NCBI GenBank assembly: GCA_023974075.1
Contig: JAMFTG010000231.1
Coordinates: forward strand, 73,501-137,500
Direction of reading: 5' to 3'
From: Chaenocephalus aceratus
Taxonomy: Eukaryota; Chordata; Actinopteri; Perciformes; Channichthyidae
DNA length: 64,000 bases
The notes under the pieces were generated by a model. The model was not told the origin of the DNA, did not search any database, and saw only the letters and a program-made list of their open reading frames with translations. This document shows, one piece after another, positions 11,386-58,398 of this stretch; the first letter of the stretch is position 1; each line of letters starts with the position of its first letter. Made by a program: the position numbers and the translations under genes.

Positions 11386-11397
11386 GCACACACACAG
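11150..11397. repeat. CA microsatellites upstream of cbx6
   Basis: Two interrupted CA tracts, at about 11,167-11,232 and 11,340-11,396, are separated by about 110 bp of non-repetitive sequence. Confidence 0.95.
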
Positions 11398-11451
11398 TCT
11401 GACATTTATGCTGATTTATTGGGATTTTTCTGTCTTTTTAAACCACACTAG

Positions 11452-11478
11452 TTAGTAGTAGTAGTAGTAGTAGTAGTT

Positions 11479-11509
<31 letters not shown>

Positions 11510-11515
11510 TAGTAC

Positions 11516-11564
<49 letters not shown>

Positions 11565-11565
11565 C

Positions 11566-11623
<58 letters not shown>

Positions 11624-11660
11624 CATTAGTAGTAGTAGTAGTAGTAGTAGTAGTAGCAGT
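11452..11660. repeat. TAG trinucleotide microsatellite
   Basis: About 65 copies of TAG/GTA with a few interruptions (ttg, tgg, tac). Its poly-Tyr/poly-Thr translations are artefacts. Confidence 0.97.
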
Positions 11661-11895
11661 ACCATATTCCACGATTGGTATACTAGAGGGTATTATATTT
11701 TATTCTGTATAATTTACAAAGTTTTACTGAGAATATGTAAATATTTTTTAATGTTTAATGTTTATCTTTATTACATTATTATTATTATAGGATATTTTCC
11801 TTTTCCATATAATTGAGTGCAATGGGCTTCCTTCCATAGTAAGTAACGGTCTATCCATGTTTCCAGTGTCAAAACATCCCGAGCATCGCCCATGT

Positions 11896-11951
11896 GTTAA
11901 GCCCCGCCCCTTTCACCTAGCAACCGTCCGGATCCCTGAGCTCTGATTGGA
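11896..11951 (+). repeat. Direct duplication, copy 1 (CCAAT-containing)
   Basis: gttaagccccgcccctttca, then cctagcaaccgtccggatcc, then ctgagctctgattgga recurs in direct orientation at 13,391-13,446 with few differences. Confidence 0.92.
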
Positions 11952-11974
11952 TCACCCGCGTCAATTAGTATGTC

Positions 11975-12760
11975 GAATAAATAATGACTTATGTCTGAAA
12001 ATAATGACTTATGTCTCAAAATAAATACTTAGTATGTCAATATAATAACTTATTTCTTAAAATAATGACTTGCCTCTCAAAATAATTAGTAAATATCTCG
12101 TAAATAACGAGTAAATAGCTCAAAAATAATGACATTAAATAATACTCGGCCCTACCTCACCTCCGCTCCGACATTGTATCACCATGCACACCTGTAGGTC
12201 AACAAGAGCTGCACAAGAGGAGACTGCGTTGTTCCATTAAGGAAGAGTTCATTCAGCCAATCTTCTTTTCGTTTAAATCTGCACAACAGTGGAACTCAAT
12301 CCCAGTAACGATTAGAGAACAAAACACCTGCAGTTTATTTAAATCTAATTTAAAAACATGGTTAGTGGAAGTCAGCTCTGTCAACTCACACAATCTGCAG
12401 TTTACAATGCTCTGTTTGTCCATGTGCCTTGAGCTGTTGCTATCTGTCTGCTTTGTGAATATGTATTTTAGTTCTGTTTTTATATATGCTTTTATCATAA
12501 TATAAGCATCTCTGTTGAATGTTGTTTTACTGATTGTGTTTACCTGTTATTTGAAGAGAATTTTTGTTTTTAGGATGACTTTCAACATCTGTCCAGTGTC
12601 CAGGGACTACAGACGAAACATAGCCTGTTGGCCAACTCTGGCGCATTTACAGAAATGTCAATCAATGTGCACTGTCCCTGTCAAATAAATATATAAATAA
12701 AATAAATAAAACATATGTCTCAAAATAACGACTTATGTCTCAAAATAATTAGTAAATAGC
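11975..12760. repeat. Degenerate AATGACTTATGTCTCAAAAT repeat split by the LINE
   Basis: Repeats of about 20 bp lie at 11,975-12,135 and again at 12,713-12,760, on either side of the LINE tail. Confidence 0.75.
12170..12712 (+). mobile_element. LINE 3' end (reverse transcriptase ORF C-terminus and tail)
   Basis: The plus frame reads FSFKSAQQWNSIPVTIREQN then TCSLFKSNLKTWLVEV, the familiar C-terminal signature of non-LTR reverse transcriptase ORFs of the L2/Rex type ('WNSLP..IR....FK..LKT'). It ends in an (AAATA)n tail near 12,712. It is 5'-truncated, as most LINE copies are. It interrupts a tandem 'ataatgacttatgtctcaaa' repeat that resumes after its tail. Confidence 0.75.
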
Positions 12761-12865
12761 TAAAAAGTTATAGTCATAGTTTGTTAAAGCTTTGTCAATA
12801 TTTACGACATTATGTAGAGATAGTAACTTAACATGTGTTACTATCTCTAAATAATGTCGTTGATA

Positions 12866-12868
<3 letters not shown>

Positions 12869-12952
<84 letters not shown>

Positions 12953-12962
12953 CGTGTGTGTG
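12869..12962. repeat. GT microsatellite
   Basis: (GT)n of about 94 bp with two gc interruptions, directly adjoining the inverted cbx6-leader copy. Confidence 0.96.
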
Positions 12963-13003
12963 CAGCGGTACATAGACACACGGTTCCCCGGGTATCAGAG
13001 CAC
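12963..13003 (-). repeat. cbx6 leader segment, inverted copy 2
   Basis: Reverse-complement partner of 11,092-11,133, joined on its left to a GT microsatellite (12,869-12,962) just as copy 1 is joined to a CA microsatellite. Confidence 0.93.
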
Positions 13004-13089
13004 CCACTGTATAATGAACAGTTTCTTCCCCTCACCTACCGGCCTCTGAAACAGGGCCCGGCCCCCGCTGACACTTTCCCTCTGCCACA

Positions 13090-13373
13090 TCATAGACTAT
13101 ATGCATTACATTAATGCACACAATGTTCATACTCCTTTCTGCACATATTCTTATTCTTATTTCACATTTCATAGTTTATATTCTAAAATGCATTCATATC
13201 ATTCTATTTCCATGTAAATTAGTGCTTTATTTAATTTGTATTGCTATTTTATATTAGATTTCTTGTTTTTTATATTTTATGTATGCACCATGACATCAAG
13301 TCAAATTCCTAGTATGTGCGAACCGAACCCACCTGGCAATAAACCTGTTTCTGATTCTGATTCTGATTCTAGT
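13090..13373 (+). mobile_element. L2-like LINE tail
   Basis: AT-rich 3'-end sequence finishing in gcaataaacctgtttctgat and further ttctga repeats, a tail type common to fish L2-like elements. No coding part remains. Confidence 0.5.
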
Positions 13374-13390
13374 TTGTTTGTCGTCGTGTA

Positions 13391-13536
13391 TTAAGCACCG
13401 CCCTTTTTCACCTAGCAACCGTCCGGATCCCTGAGCTCTGATTGGACGAAGCGCACGTCAGTCACGATCAGCAGGCAGTTCGGTTGCAGTGTGTTGGTGG
13501 TTGATGTGTCAGGAGTCAGTGCGCAGAGAGCAGAAG
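13391..13536 (+). promoter_or_regulatory. pla2g6: Candidate pla2g6 promoter and untranslated exon 1
   Basis: It contains the second copy of the direct duplication, a reverse CCAAT box (attgg, 13,441-13,445), and a locally GC-richer stretch followed by a canonical donor AG|gtaaga at 13,536. Vertebrate PLA2G6 has a non-coding first exon, and the first coding exon here starts only 6 nt before the ATG, so an upstream leader exon is required. The exact start site cannot be placed from sequence. Confidence 0.4.
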
Positions 13537-13940
13537 GTAAGAATGGACTCAAAGCAGCAAGTTAATGCGATTAGCTTCACAAAAAAGATAGATAACCTTT
13601 AGTACAATACTCAGAATAATATATATGTTGAATTTCAAAATATATACGGTGTTTGTCTGACTGTTTTAAACCATGTCTTTGGTTATCGATGTGGTTGTGA
13701 ACTCGTGAGCAGCATGAATGGACACTTGTTTACCTTCTATTTTTTATTATTTAGCTTTTTGTACTTGTTTGACATTGCATTGAGGACTGGCTTCAGTTTG
13801 CATCGTCACTGCTTGCCCTAGGAAGTGAGGGTTACAACTGTGCAGCTCATGTGCTAACTGACAACTGCTTTACTTAGCTTAATCTCAAGCTAATGGGCCA
13901 ATATAGATAACACTACATTGATTAGGGAGAAGTATCAGGT

Positions 13941-14465
13941 CTGGAGTACAAGTAGAAAGTACTCAGGGTCTGGAGTACAAGTAGAAGTACTCAGGTCTTG
14001 TACTTGAGTAAAAGTAGAAGTACTCAGGTCTTGTACTTGAGTAAAAGTAGAAGTACTCAGGTCTTGTACTTGAGGTAAAGTAGAAATACTCAGATATTGT
14101 ACTTGAGTAAAAGTAGAAGTACTCAGATCTGGAGAGTCAAAGTAGAAGTAGCCTACTCAGGTATTGTACTTGAGTAAAAGTAGAAGTACTCAGGTCTTGT
14201 ACTTGAGGTAAAGTAGAAATACGCAGATATTGTACTTGAGTAAAAGTAGAAGTACTCAGATCTGGAGTCAAAGTAGAAGTAGCCTACTCAGGTATTGTAC
14301 TTGAGTAAAAGTAGAAGTACTCAGGTCTTGTACTTGAGTAAAAGTAGAAATACTCAGGTATTGTACTTGAGTGAAAGAAAGGTACACAGATCTTGAGTAG
14401 AAGTAGAAGTACTCAGATCTTGTACTTGAGTAAAAGTACTCGGATCTTTTACGACATGATTTACT
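13941..14465. repeat. 33-bp minisatellite (pla2g6 intron 1)
   Basis: About 15 units built on tactcaggtcttgtacttga and gtaaaagtagaag. The phrase 'acttttacttgagtaaa' is typical of a common fish DNA-element end, so the array probably grew inside such an element. Confidence 0.93.
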
Positions 14466-14565
14466 TCCAGCACTAAAATGAAAGGAAAATAAATCGGCAA
14501 AAAATGAGCTCAAGAACCGAAAGTAGAAGTACTCATTCTGCTCAACAGATAGAAAAAATATACCT

Positions 14566-15192
14566 GTACTCTACTTCTTACATGTTGAACTCAAATACCT
14601 GAATTTCTACTTCTCTCCATGTTGAACTCAAATACCTGTACTTTCTACTTCTTACATGTTGAACTCAATACCTGTACTTTCTACTTCTTCACATGTTGAA
14701 CTCAAATACCTGTACTTTCTACTTCTTACATGTTGAACACAAATACTGTACTTTCTACTTCTCACATGTTGAACACAAATACCTGTACTTTCTACTTCTT
14801 ACATGTTGAACTCAAATACCTGTACTTTCTACTTCTTACATGTTGAACTCAAATACCTGTACTTTCTACTTCTTACATGTTGAACACAACTACCTGTACT
14901 TTCTACTTCTTACATGTTGAACACAAATACCTGTACTTTCTACTTCTCACATGTTGAACACAAATACCTGTACTTTCTACTTCTTACATGTTGAACTCAA
15001 ACCTGTACTTTCTACTTCTTACATGTTGAACTCAAATACCTGTACTTTCTACTTCTTACATGTTGAACACAAATACCTGTACTTTCTACTTCTTACATGT
15101 TGAACACAAATACCTGTACTTTCTACTTCTTACATGTTGAACACAAATACCTGTACTTTCTACTTCTTACATGTTGAACACAACTACCTGTA
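14566..15192. repeat. 37-bp minisatellite (pla2g6 intron 1)
   Basis: About 17 units of ctcaaatacctgtactttct followed by acttcttacatgttgaa, with small indels. It directly follows the 33-bp array and carries partly complementary words (gtacttctacttt versus aaagtagaagtac). Confidence 0.95.
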
Positions 15193-15204
15193 CTTTATTA
15201 CATT

Positions 15205-15400
15205 ATTGTTCTATTAATATAAAGGGAGGTCAGGTACTCTTTAAAGCAGCTGCTAGCTATGGGTAATTTCTACTGAAGTACATTTCAAAGCCCATACTTC
15301 TTTACTTTTACTTGAGTAAGAAGTTTAGTCAGTACTTCTACTTTCACCAGAGTATTTTTAAACACGAGTATCTGTACTTCTACTTGAGTAAAGGATGTGT
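15205..15400 (+). mobile_element. Fish element copy abutting pla2g6 exon 2
   Basis: Almost identical to 19,757-19,945 (attgttctattaatataaag, then ggaggtcaggtactctttaa). It ends only about 35 bp upstream of the exon 2 acceptor. Confidence 0.85.
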
Positions 15401-15440
15401 GTACTTGACCCCTTTCTCTCTGTTTTGTCCCCAGGTGACG

Positions 15441-50740
<35,300 letters not shown>

Positions 50741-51618
50741 AACCTAAAAGAAGGAAGAGGAGAAGACGGAAAACCTTGAGTCTGTGTTGCGGTGCTCTTT
50801 CCTTAAAACCGCTTCTTGAAACTGGTGTTCACGTCCCGACACAGAAGCTGAAGAACAGAGACGATTCAAACTCAGACAGGAAAAGTTATGTAGCATCACG
50901 TGACCGTAGCTCGGACGTTCTCATTATGGATTCTTATGGTTTCAGTGTTATGGTTTCAGCGTCCAAAGTAATGTCTTTAAATGTCTCCGTTCAAAAGCAA
51001 ACTGGTGATATTATGTTTCAGTCACTCAGCTCTGGAGAAATCCAAGAATAATGAAGAAAAAGCAAAGAACGGGTGTCCAGAAAAGTAGATTAAAAATGTT
51101 TTAAAAAGTGTCCAGAGCATAGGGGGAATTCCTCAGAGTCCGTGGTGATATTCACTTTCATGTGAAACAGAGAAAGCAGCAGATCTCCAGGTGAGAGGGA
51201 CGGAGAGGGGACGTCACTCACGCTACATCTATTATCAAAAGATTGCAACCATTTTCTGAGCCTCTGGGAAATGTAGTTTTGAAGTAGAAGTAAGATATCT
51301 GGTGTACCATTTATTTTATTATGACTTATACTCTAAATACTGGCTTCGAAAGAGAGACAGATGAACTCCTGACTAACAAGTGAGAGAAAGACTTTAGAGT
51401 GTAAATGAAAATAAATAATAATTACATTTATTTATAGAGGATCTTTCAAAACATAACGACAACAAGGGGTTTAAAGGAAATTCAAAAACATAAGAAATAA
51501 CTTGTTAAAAGAATATGGCATGATTTGAATAATGTGTGTGTGTGTGCTGCTCTTCCACCAACTCCCTGAAGGCGGGATCATTTGCATATAACAAATATCT
51601 TCTTCATATTACATTGAA

Positions 51619-51619
<1 letters not shown>

Positions 51620-51715
<96 letters not shown>

Positions 51716-51751
51716 AACAGACACACACAGAGACAGACGCGCACACAGACA

Positions 51752-51810
<59 letters not shown>

Positions 51811-51969
51811 ACAGACACACACACAGTAACAGACACACACAGAGACAGATGCGCACGCGCACACACACACACACACACACACAGAGACACACACACACAC
51901 ACACACACACAGAGACACGCACACACAGAGACACGCACACACACACACACGCACACGCACACACACACA

Positions 51970-52028
<59 letters not shown>

Positions 52029-52048
52029 ACACACACACACACACACAC
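51620..52048. repeat. Compound CA microsatellite in the pla2g6 3' region
   Basis: (CA)n interrupted by agagacaga, gttaacaga and gcgcacg words, about 430 bp. Confidence 0.97.
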
Positions 52049-52305
52049 CTTTCCTAACCAGGTGATTTTAACTGATGTATGTATTCTCCGCTGAGCTCCG
52101 TGTGCGGTGGAGCCCGAGCATGTGTACCACTAACTGAATATTAGATATATTAAACGTGCACTGAGCTTCTGGACTTGAACGTATTGAATGTACCTGAAAG
52201 ACACACTGCTACAGTACCTGCACAGCATTAACTGACGGCTTTCCGTAATTATTTCCTGTGTTTTTTTGTATTTGGATTAAACAGTGAAGTGTATACTTGT
52301 ATGGT

Positions 52306-52311
52306 AATAAA
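52306..52311 (+). terminator. pla2g6: Candidate pla2g6 polyadenylation signal AATAAA
   Basis: Canonical hexamer about 1.57 kb after the stop codon, followed within 40 nt by tgcgttgaatgtcattttgt. Confidence 0.5.
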
Positions 52312-53105
52312 ATATATTAATATGGACTTGCGTTGAATGTCATTTTGTGACGTCAGTGCGGCACTCTTACATATGTGGTTTGTAATAACGGTGTAAAGCT
52401 TGATATACTATTTATAATGTAATCGTGTTTCTCTCCCACTCCCTGTATATATTTTTACTTTATTCTCAAAAGGCTGATTTTTTTTTTCCTGAAAAACATG
52501 GACTTTTTCCTGAAATCTAAAAATGCAGACTTTTTTCTGAAAATCTTTCATCATTTTGACTTGTGGCCGAGGACTTGCAGTGCATTGTGGGTTGATTCAT
52601 AGATTGATTGGGATTGGTGGTTGGCTCTGGATGCAAAATCCCCGAAACGGAAGACGGGAAAAGTTTTCTGAACCTTCCTGTTGTCCTCGGGGTCGAATCT
52701 GACCCAGTCCTAAACGTTTAGTCGTCAGAACGAGGGGTTAGATATCATCTAAATGCCACACAAATAACACGATTACGACTTCCATTGAATGATGGGTTTA
52801 ATACATGTATTAAGCACGTGTGAAATATTACTGCTACTACATTTTTGATGTGAAATATCTCCCCTCCTTCTTTTCTAAGGTAACATTGGTGAATCTAAAG
52901 ACTGGAGAGGCTTCTCAATTCTTAAATGTCCCCTCCTCGAGACTTAGTCCCGCCCACAGGAGATGCGAGCGGAGGACCGAGGAGGGGAACCGAGGAGAGG
53001 AGGGGAAGCAGACGTTTAAAGAAATGAGAACTCCTCTCCTCTGAGCGGTCATTTTAAAGCGACGTCCATTCATTATTATGTGATAACAGCTGCATCATCT
53101 GTCAG
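52312..53105. other. Intergenic, mostly unassigned
   Basis: AT-rich sequence with cttttttctgaaa words near 52,470-52,550 and a phrase common in fish repeats at 52,672-52,700 (accttcctgttgtcctcggg). No gene recognised. Confidence 0.5.
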
Positions 53106-53107
53106 GT

Positions 53108-54141
53108 GTTGGGCTGCGTTCCAATAGTCCATTTAGCTAACGGAGTGAAATGACCCGGAAGTCCCTCAGTGGCAGCCATGATAAGTGCCGTTCCAATTCT
53201 CCAAATGATAGGAAAGGAGGTTTCAAACTTCCTTTATAACCTCCTTTAGCTTAGGAACCACTGGACCTCCCTCACCGAAAGGAGAGGAGAAAATGCTGCC
53301 CCACAATGCATTGCAGCCGCAGCATTTGCCGTCACTTGGAACAGTCGGAAACTACCGATTATGACAGAAATGATATCATGAAAGTTACGGTGCTTATTAA
53401 GCTTTTTAAAACGTATGTGGTAAGTTACAAAGTGCTTTGTTCTGAACGTTCATCAGTATTATAATAAAGAGAGAAATATGAACTTTAGTTTTTACTGAAA
53501 TGATCAAATAAAGTCAACATCTCTCAGTCTTTACTGAGCTGTGTGGGGTTTGTTCAACTTCTAAAAGATGCTTGAATGGTGATATACACAGTGATAGATG
53601 TTAAGGACTAACTTTCATAATAAATACATCTGTATTGATTTAAGATCTTTTCATCAATCATACGTATTGGGATCATTTGTATTAATGTGGACCGGAGGGA
53701 GAGGGAGACGAGCATAAGTTTCACTTTCCTTTTTATTTCAATTCCAGCTTTGGTCCTGAAGAATCTGTTTCTCTGTTGTCCCCGTTCATAAAGCAAAGCA
53801 GCAGCATCAGAGCACGGTGCAGAGTCTCTGGATGAGTTTACAGTAGTCCCTCGTTCTTATTGAGCATCCATGTTTGTAGTCCGCTGTATAGAAAACTGTA
53901 GTTTCCATGGTTTCCCCACAGCAGCAGACGCACATTCAGGACGTCCGCTGGCGCATCATAAACACGTGGGATAGTGAAAGTGCAGTTGATTCTCTAAAGT
54001 ACCGCAGTCTCTTCTCCTAAGTCCTTTTGAGTTCTCCTATCCACTATCCCTTAACCCCGTGACCTTTCACTCAGAGGTCAAGGAATAGGAGATAGGGTTA
54101 GAATTTAGGAGCTGATTTTTGGATTATCGGAACGCAACTTT
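53108..54141. mobile_element. Non-autonomous DNA transposon with GCGTTCC ends
   Basis: Left end gggctgcgttccaatagtcc; right end tggattatcggaacgcaact, its imperfect inverse. Internal cctttataacctcctttagc and repeated pairs of short blocks, no coding capacity seen. The class is unknown (hAT or Harbinger-like). Confidence 0.65.
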
Positions 54142-55271
54142 AGTGTTTTGTCATAGCGCTGTATTTTATAATCTCTGTTAGATCAGCTGAACATTGTTCC
54201 CCCACATATTTATTTTGAATTCATTGAGAGTGCGGTATAATGAGACAATAACAGGCTACAGATGCGGACACACACACACACATATATTTATATACAATTT
54301 AAAGTATGAGAGCACTCTCATAATAACGTAACACAATCAGAGACTGGATATATACACTCCACACGGCCGGCAGTCTCCTTCAACTACCTCCATTTCCCCA
54401 CTTCTCTTTATACCAGCGTTTAGACTCTGGCTGCCGCTTGAAATGCGAGTAAACAGCTGAGATATTTACGGCAGATCCTTCCAGAACCTCCTGGGTGATA
54501 ATCCATTGTGTAGCAGGCCTCTTTCCAGCCACCTGCAATGTAAGATGAGTCATTGTTGATCTGTGTTATACAAACACTTATTTGTACTGTGCAATAGTCA
54601 CCTTTATGTAAAAGGTCTCAATACTTTTATATGTTATGTATGTCCCTTTCAACAGTGTAAAGCTGGTGTTTTGTGGTTGTAATATGGGTCTAATATAGGA
54701 GTAATACGAAGTGGCCAAAATCCCAAAAAAGTTTGTCTTGTATCTCGATACCTCAAAAGTTATTGTTCTTGGCCACATGTAGCGCTTGGGCCTCGGAAGC
54801 AGTGTCAGACTCGCAGTACAACATCCACCGGACGTTTCTGTTGCTTTTCAACGTTTATTTCCCTCAAACATAAAACAAAATAGGACAACAATATGTAACA
54901 AACTTAAACAGCAGATCCTAATAATCTGTCTTCTACTCAGCATAAGGTTGCGTCTGCGTGTCAATGACGGTATTGCTGCTGCTCTCCCGTCACACACACC
55001 TCCAACTTAAAGCCTTAGCCCCGCCCCCTTCACCTGAGCAAAGCACACCTCTCACTGAAACAGAAACATGCATTGACAAAGGTTCCAAATAAATCAAAAC
55101 ATAAACGTAATTGCGGCTCCTACAAGGGTGTATTAGATGGTGTAGTAATGTGTCATACACGTGTAAATACCGTGTTATATTGGTGCTTATGTAATATGTC
55201 TCTAATAACAGGTGTCACATGGGTATAGTATGGGTTGAATAGAGTAGTCACGGTGGGACAAGGGTGTGTAA

Positions 55272-56322
55272 TATGCAGTGGCGTTTCTATATGTACAAAA
55301 GTGGTGGGGCACAAAAAACTCAGATGTCTATATGTAAGCTTCTGCAGAGAGGTTCATGGCTGGTGAGGCACTGACTCTTCAAGTTTACAAATATATTAAA
55401 TCAAAATATAATATTATTTTCTAAAGCTTTTTTTGTCTGATGCTTCAATTACTTTTAAACAGACAGTTCAACAGAAGGATACCCAAAAAAATGTAATTTT
55501 ATCATTTAAATATTGAATTGTTCTCTCTTAGTAAGATTCCATTTTCAATAACATTGCAGTCTCACCTTGACTTGAAGATTAAGTCCATGCTATCCCTCTG
55601 GACAAACATCTCTATTACTTTTTTGTAAAAGTCCTCCTTATCTTCTTGTAGTTTCAAAAGTCTATCATAAATCTAATCTAATCAATAGATTTATGATTGG
55701 AAAATGATAAAAGTAGGGTAGACATGTGGATATTATCCGGCTGAACAAAACGTGCATTTATCTAACAGCTACGTTTCCCACAGATCTTATTTTGAGCTAT
55801 TTTCTAAAATCCTATGGAGAAATCTCATTGCTTTCTGTGGAGGGAAGCCATGCGCAGCTTACTTCCTGGTTTTAGGACGCCTCACTGCAGCTCTCTCTCC
55901 TCCTCTTCACACACCACACTTTTCGCGGCACACGTACTTACAGCCAATCAGCTCTGAGTGATGTGAGATGACGTATGGTGGGGATGGCAGCTCTTTGCCC
56001 CTAGGGTCATTATTTTTTGCCACACACATTAAATAGGAAAATACTCTGAGCATGCGCAGTGTAGGTTTTACAGTCACCGTTCACTGAGACAGAGAGAGGG
56101 AGGGGCAGGATCAGGTTCTGTCCCACATGGCTCTGAACAGCTCAATAGGCACACACTGTAGACACTCATTAGAAGAACACAGACTAAAACAGCAATGAGA
56201 CGAATCAGATGATTAAACATGATCTTAAAATATATTTTATATATTTTTTAATTTACTTTTTGCATTTTGTTGTAATCCTTATTTTAATACTTTCTGCTGA
56301 CACTAGGTGGGGCTGTGCCCCC
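55272..56322. mobile_element. hAT-like element (cagtggcg end) carrying nested R2
   Basis: Left end gcagtggcgtttctatatgt with gtggggcac; right end acactaggtggggctgtgcc. An R2 copy (55,677-55,975) is inserted within it. Confidence 0.55.
55677..55975 (+). mobile_element. Dispersed element R2, unexpanded copy
   Basis: agacatgtggatattatccg, gctgaacaaaacgtgcattt, cacagatcttattttgagct and ctatggagaaatctcattgc, then tacttcctggttttaggacg, occur once each, with no tandem array. It is the ancestral-type arrangement for the 39-bp array at 23.8-25.4 kb. Confidence 0.82.
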
Positions 56323-56519
56323 TATTATGGGTATAATACGGGTGTAATAACGAACTGATATGGCTGTAATCCAGGTATAATAACGGTGTAATATTATTGA
56401 TGTAATACGAGTGTATTTACCGTGCAACATGGGTGTATTATGGGTTGTAAATACTGTGGGGGGGGGGAAGAAAAAAAAAAATCATATTTTGAAAAATTAT
56501 TGATTCGAAAATAATATGA

Positions 56520-57453
56520 TGCAGTATGTCTGGGTACGTCTGGGTCTCTGTGTTTCATTGAAGCTCGGATCTGTGTGTGTGGAACGAGCCATTTTGTGTG
56601 CGTGCGCGAGAGAGAGCGCACCGGTACCGGAGATCGTTGATGTTAGCTTCTGGTGCTAGCGAGCTACGCTAACGGATATAAGGAGTTTTTTCAACAACAA
56701 AGTGGAGGAGAGTCCTGTCCTGTCAGACTGAGAGGCTCCGTGAGCTAAAGGACTCTCTCAGTGTTCAGATAGTTAACTTTAGTTATCTCAGTGGGTTTCA
56801 AACGGTTTGGTCACCATTAATGTAAACAATTATTTCCGAGGCACACGTTTATATGATCATGATAGTTATAAAAAAATAAGAGAATAAATTAAAAACAAGT
56901 ATGAAATACTATATGACATTAACAAATGAATAAAGTTTAAAAGGGTGATTTGCAAAATATTCATAAAGAAATAGTAAATCTGTTTACAGTTCAGTTTCAT
57001 CTGGGTGTTGAGAGAGGTATCCATAGATCTCTCATGTTGCTCTCAAAAGTGCACCAGATTGATGCTTTAACTTAAATATTTAGAAATCTTCCCGGGGGAG
57101 CATGCCCCCGGACCCCCCTATGTGAGGTCCACACACCACCTATAAAAATAGCACTTTACCCCTGCTTACACCTATATGCCGTGAGCCGATTATTGAGCCT
57201 TCATTGTAACAGTCGCGGGTACATTGTGTATATGTGGGGAGTGTTGCAGTAGAACATTCCTCTGTAGCGCTGGTACATTAATGGGAAACCCTAAATGTTT
57301 AAGCACCCTCTATGAAACATCAAGCTACCCCACAGCACCCCCAAAATAAATCTCTGGCGCCGCCACTGAGCCTGACTATTTGTGTTGGGGGGGCCCGACT
57401 TTTTTTTTTCTCCAAAGGGGGCCCTGACAGAAAAAGTTTGAGAACAACTGGTA
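56520..57453 (-). mobile_element. hAT-like element R3, copy 2 (inverted)
   Basis: Reverse-complement counterpart of 46,645-49,612: tctgggtctctgtgtttcat, ccggtaccggagatcgttga, gctagcgagctacgctaacg, ttcaaacggtttggtcacca and the gggggggcccgac end before gtttgagaacaactgg. It contains its own extra block at about 57,085-57,310. Confidence 0.82.
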
Positions 57454-57899
57454 AAAACAGTGTAATATGGGTGTCATATGCGGAACAGCAATCAATTCAT
57501 TTTCCAAAAGTATTTATATAAGATTGCCCATTTAAGTGTTAAAGCAGGGTTTCAAACACATGCCGCGGGATGGCTTTGCAAAGTGTAAAGATAACGTTGG
57601 ACAATATAATGTCAGTTAGTTGTCTTGATCATAAAGTAAGTGATGGCAGGACATTGTTCAAGTTGCACTTATTTTTCTTAAGTCCCTGAACTAACATGAG
57701 TTTGTATTAAAGTGAAGCAGAAGGTCGTTGATACTCACAGGTTGAATCAGTGCGCAGATCCTCGAGGCCGTGAACAGCGCTGGAGGGAAGAGTAACCTCT
57801 GTGTGCCGGAAATACCCCATCTGATACTGAAACAATGAGGTCGGTCCCTGGACAGCGGCTATCACATGTCATCGTTCGGATGGAGAGATTCAAACTCTC

Positions 57900-57966
57900 T
57901 GTAATGGCAATTTCCTGTTTCTATGTCCAATATATTTGTCATTACGTCACAGAAGGGTTGAAGAGT
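57900..57966 (-). mobile_element. LTR end fragment matching 61,564-61,640
   Basis: tgtaatggcaatttcctgtt through agagtgatccag is nearly identical to the plus-strand left part of the LTR at 61,564, so it is a fragment of that LTR family. Confidence 0.8.
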
Positions 57967-57974
57967 GATCCAGG

Positions 57975-58378
57975 CGGTGCCGTAGTGTTTGTGGGTGTGT
58001 GCGTGTCTTTCTCTCTCCCTCTGACTCCCCAGGTGCAGCCTGATTGTCCCCAGGTGCAGCCTCTCCCCAGGTGCTCCCAATTTCTAATCAGGGCCTCCAT
58101 ATAGGACCGGAGGAAGACTGCAGTGAGGTCTCCTTTTTCCTCCTCTGGCTGCATGTGTACAAAACTGTGTCTTGCCGATTGATAGGAGATGTGCTCCTAG
58201 ATATATCGATTCTTTAGTATTCTGTGCAAGTTGGCTGGTGAGCCCGTGTTCCTGTCTTGTTCATTAAACGACTTGTTCGTTACTTCAGAGATCGGTTTTC
58301 TCTCTTTTTTGTCGTGCTTGGTCATCCTTGTGTTTTGTTACTCCCCTTGGTACCCCTAGACTTGGAGGGAACGTAAAA
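57975..58378 (+). mobile_element. 5' LTR of a degraded LTR retrotransposon
   Basis: Inferred from the primer-binding site that follows at 58,381 and from promoter-like and polyadenylation-like words (ccatataggacc, cattaaacgac). The left boundary is uncertain because a foreign LTR fragment adjoins it. Confidence 0.55.
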
Positions 58379-58380
58379 AA

Positions 58381-58398
58381 TGGGGGCTCGTCCGGGAT
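58381..58398 (+). other. Primer-binding site, tRNA-Pro type
   Basis: TGGGGGCTCGTCCGGGAT is the 18-nt sequence complementary to the 3' end of tRNA-Pro, as used by many retroviruses and LTR retrotransposons. It marks the start of the internal region. Confidence 0.8.

Larger units (their letters stand above)
11071..13440. promoter_or_regulatory. cbx6/pla2g6 divergent intergenic interval
   Basis: The two genes are arranged head to head, with about 2.4 kb between the cbx6 start codon and the likely pla2g6 leader. The interval holds a 42-bp inverted duplication of the cbx6 leader, a 56-bp direct duplication with a CCAAT box in reverse orientation (gattgg), CA/GT and TAG microsatellites, and a LINE 3' end. 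A shared or bidirectional promoter is inferred from geometry only. Confidence 0.5.
50741..52311 (+). other. pla2g6: Presumed pla2g6 3' untranslated region
   Basis: No coding sequence. It holds a compound CA tract at 51,620-52,048, and an AATAAA at 52,306-52,311 followed by T/G-rich sequence is the best candidate polyadenylation signal. Earlier aataaat words near 51,408-51,420 could give a shorter message. Confidence 0.5.
54655..57480. repeat. Degenerate GGTGTAATATGG repeat interrupted by insertions
   Basis: Words such as tgtaatatgggt and gtgtaataacg occur at 54,660-54,710, 55,122-55,270, 56,325-56,450 and 57,455-57,480, with three discrete insertion blocks between them (about 54,780-55,115, 55,272-56,322 and 56,455-57,453). 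Confidence 0.7.
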
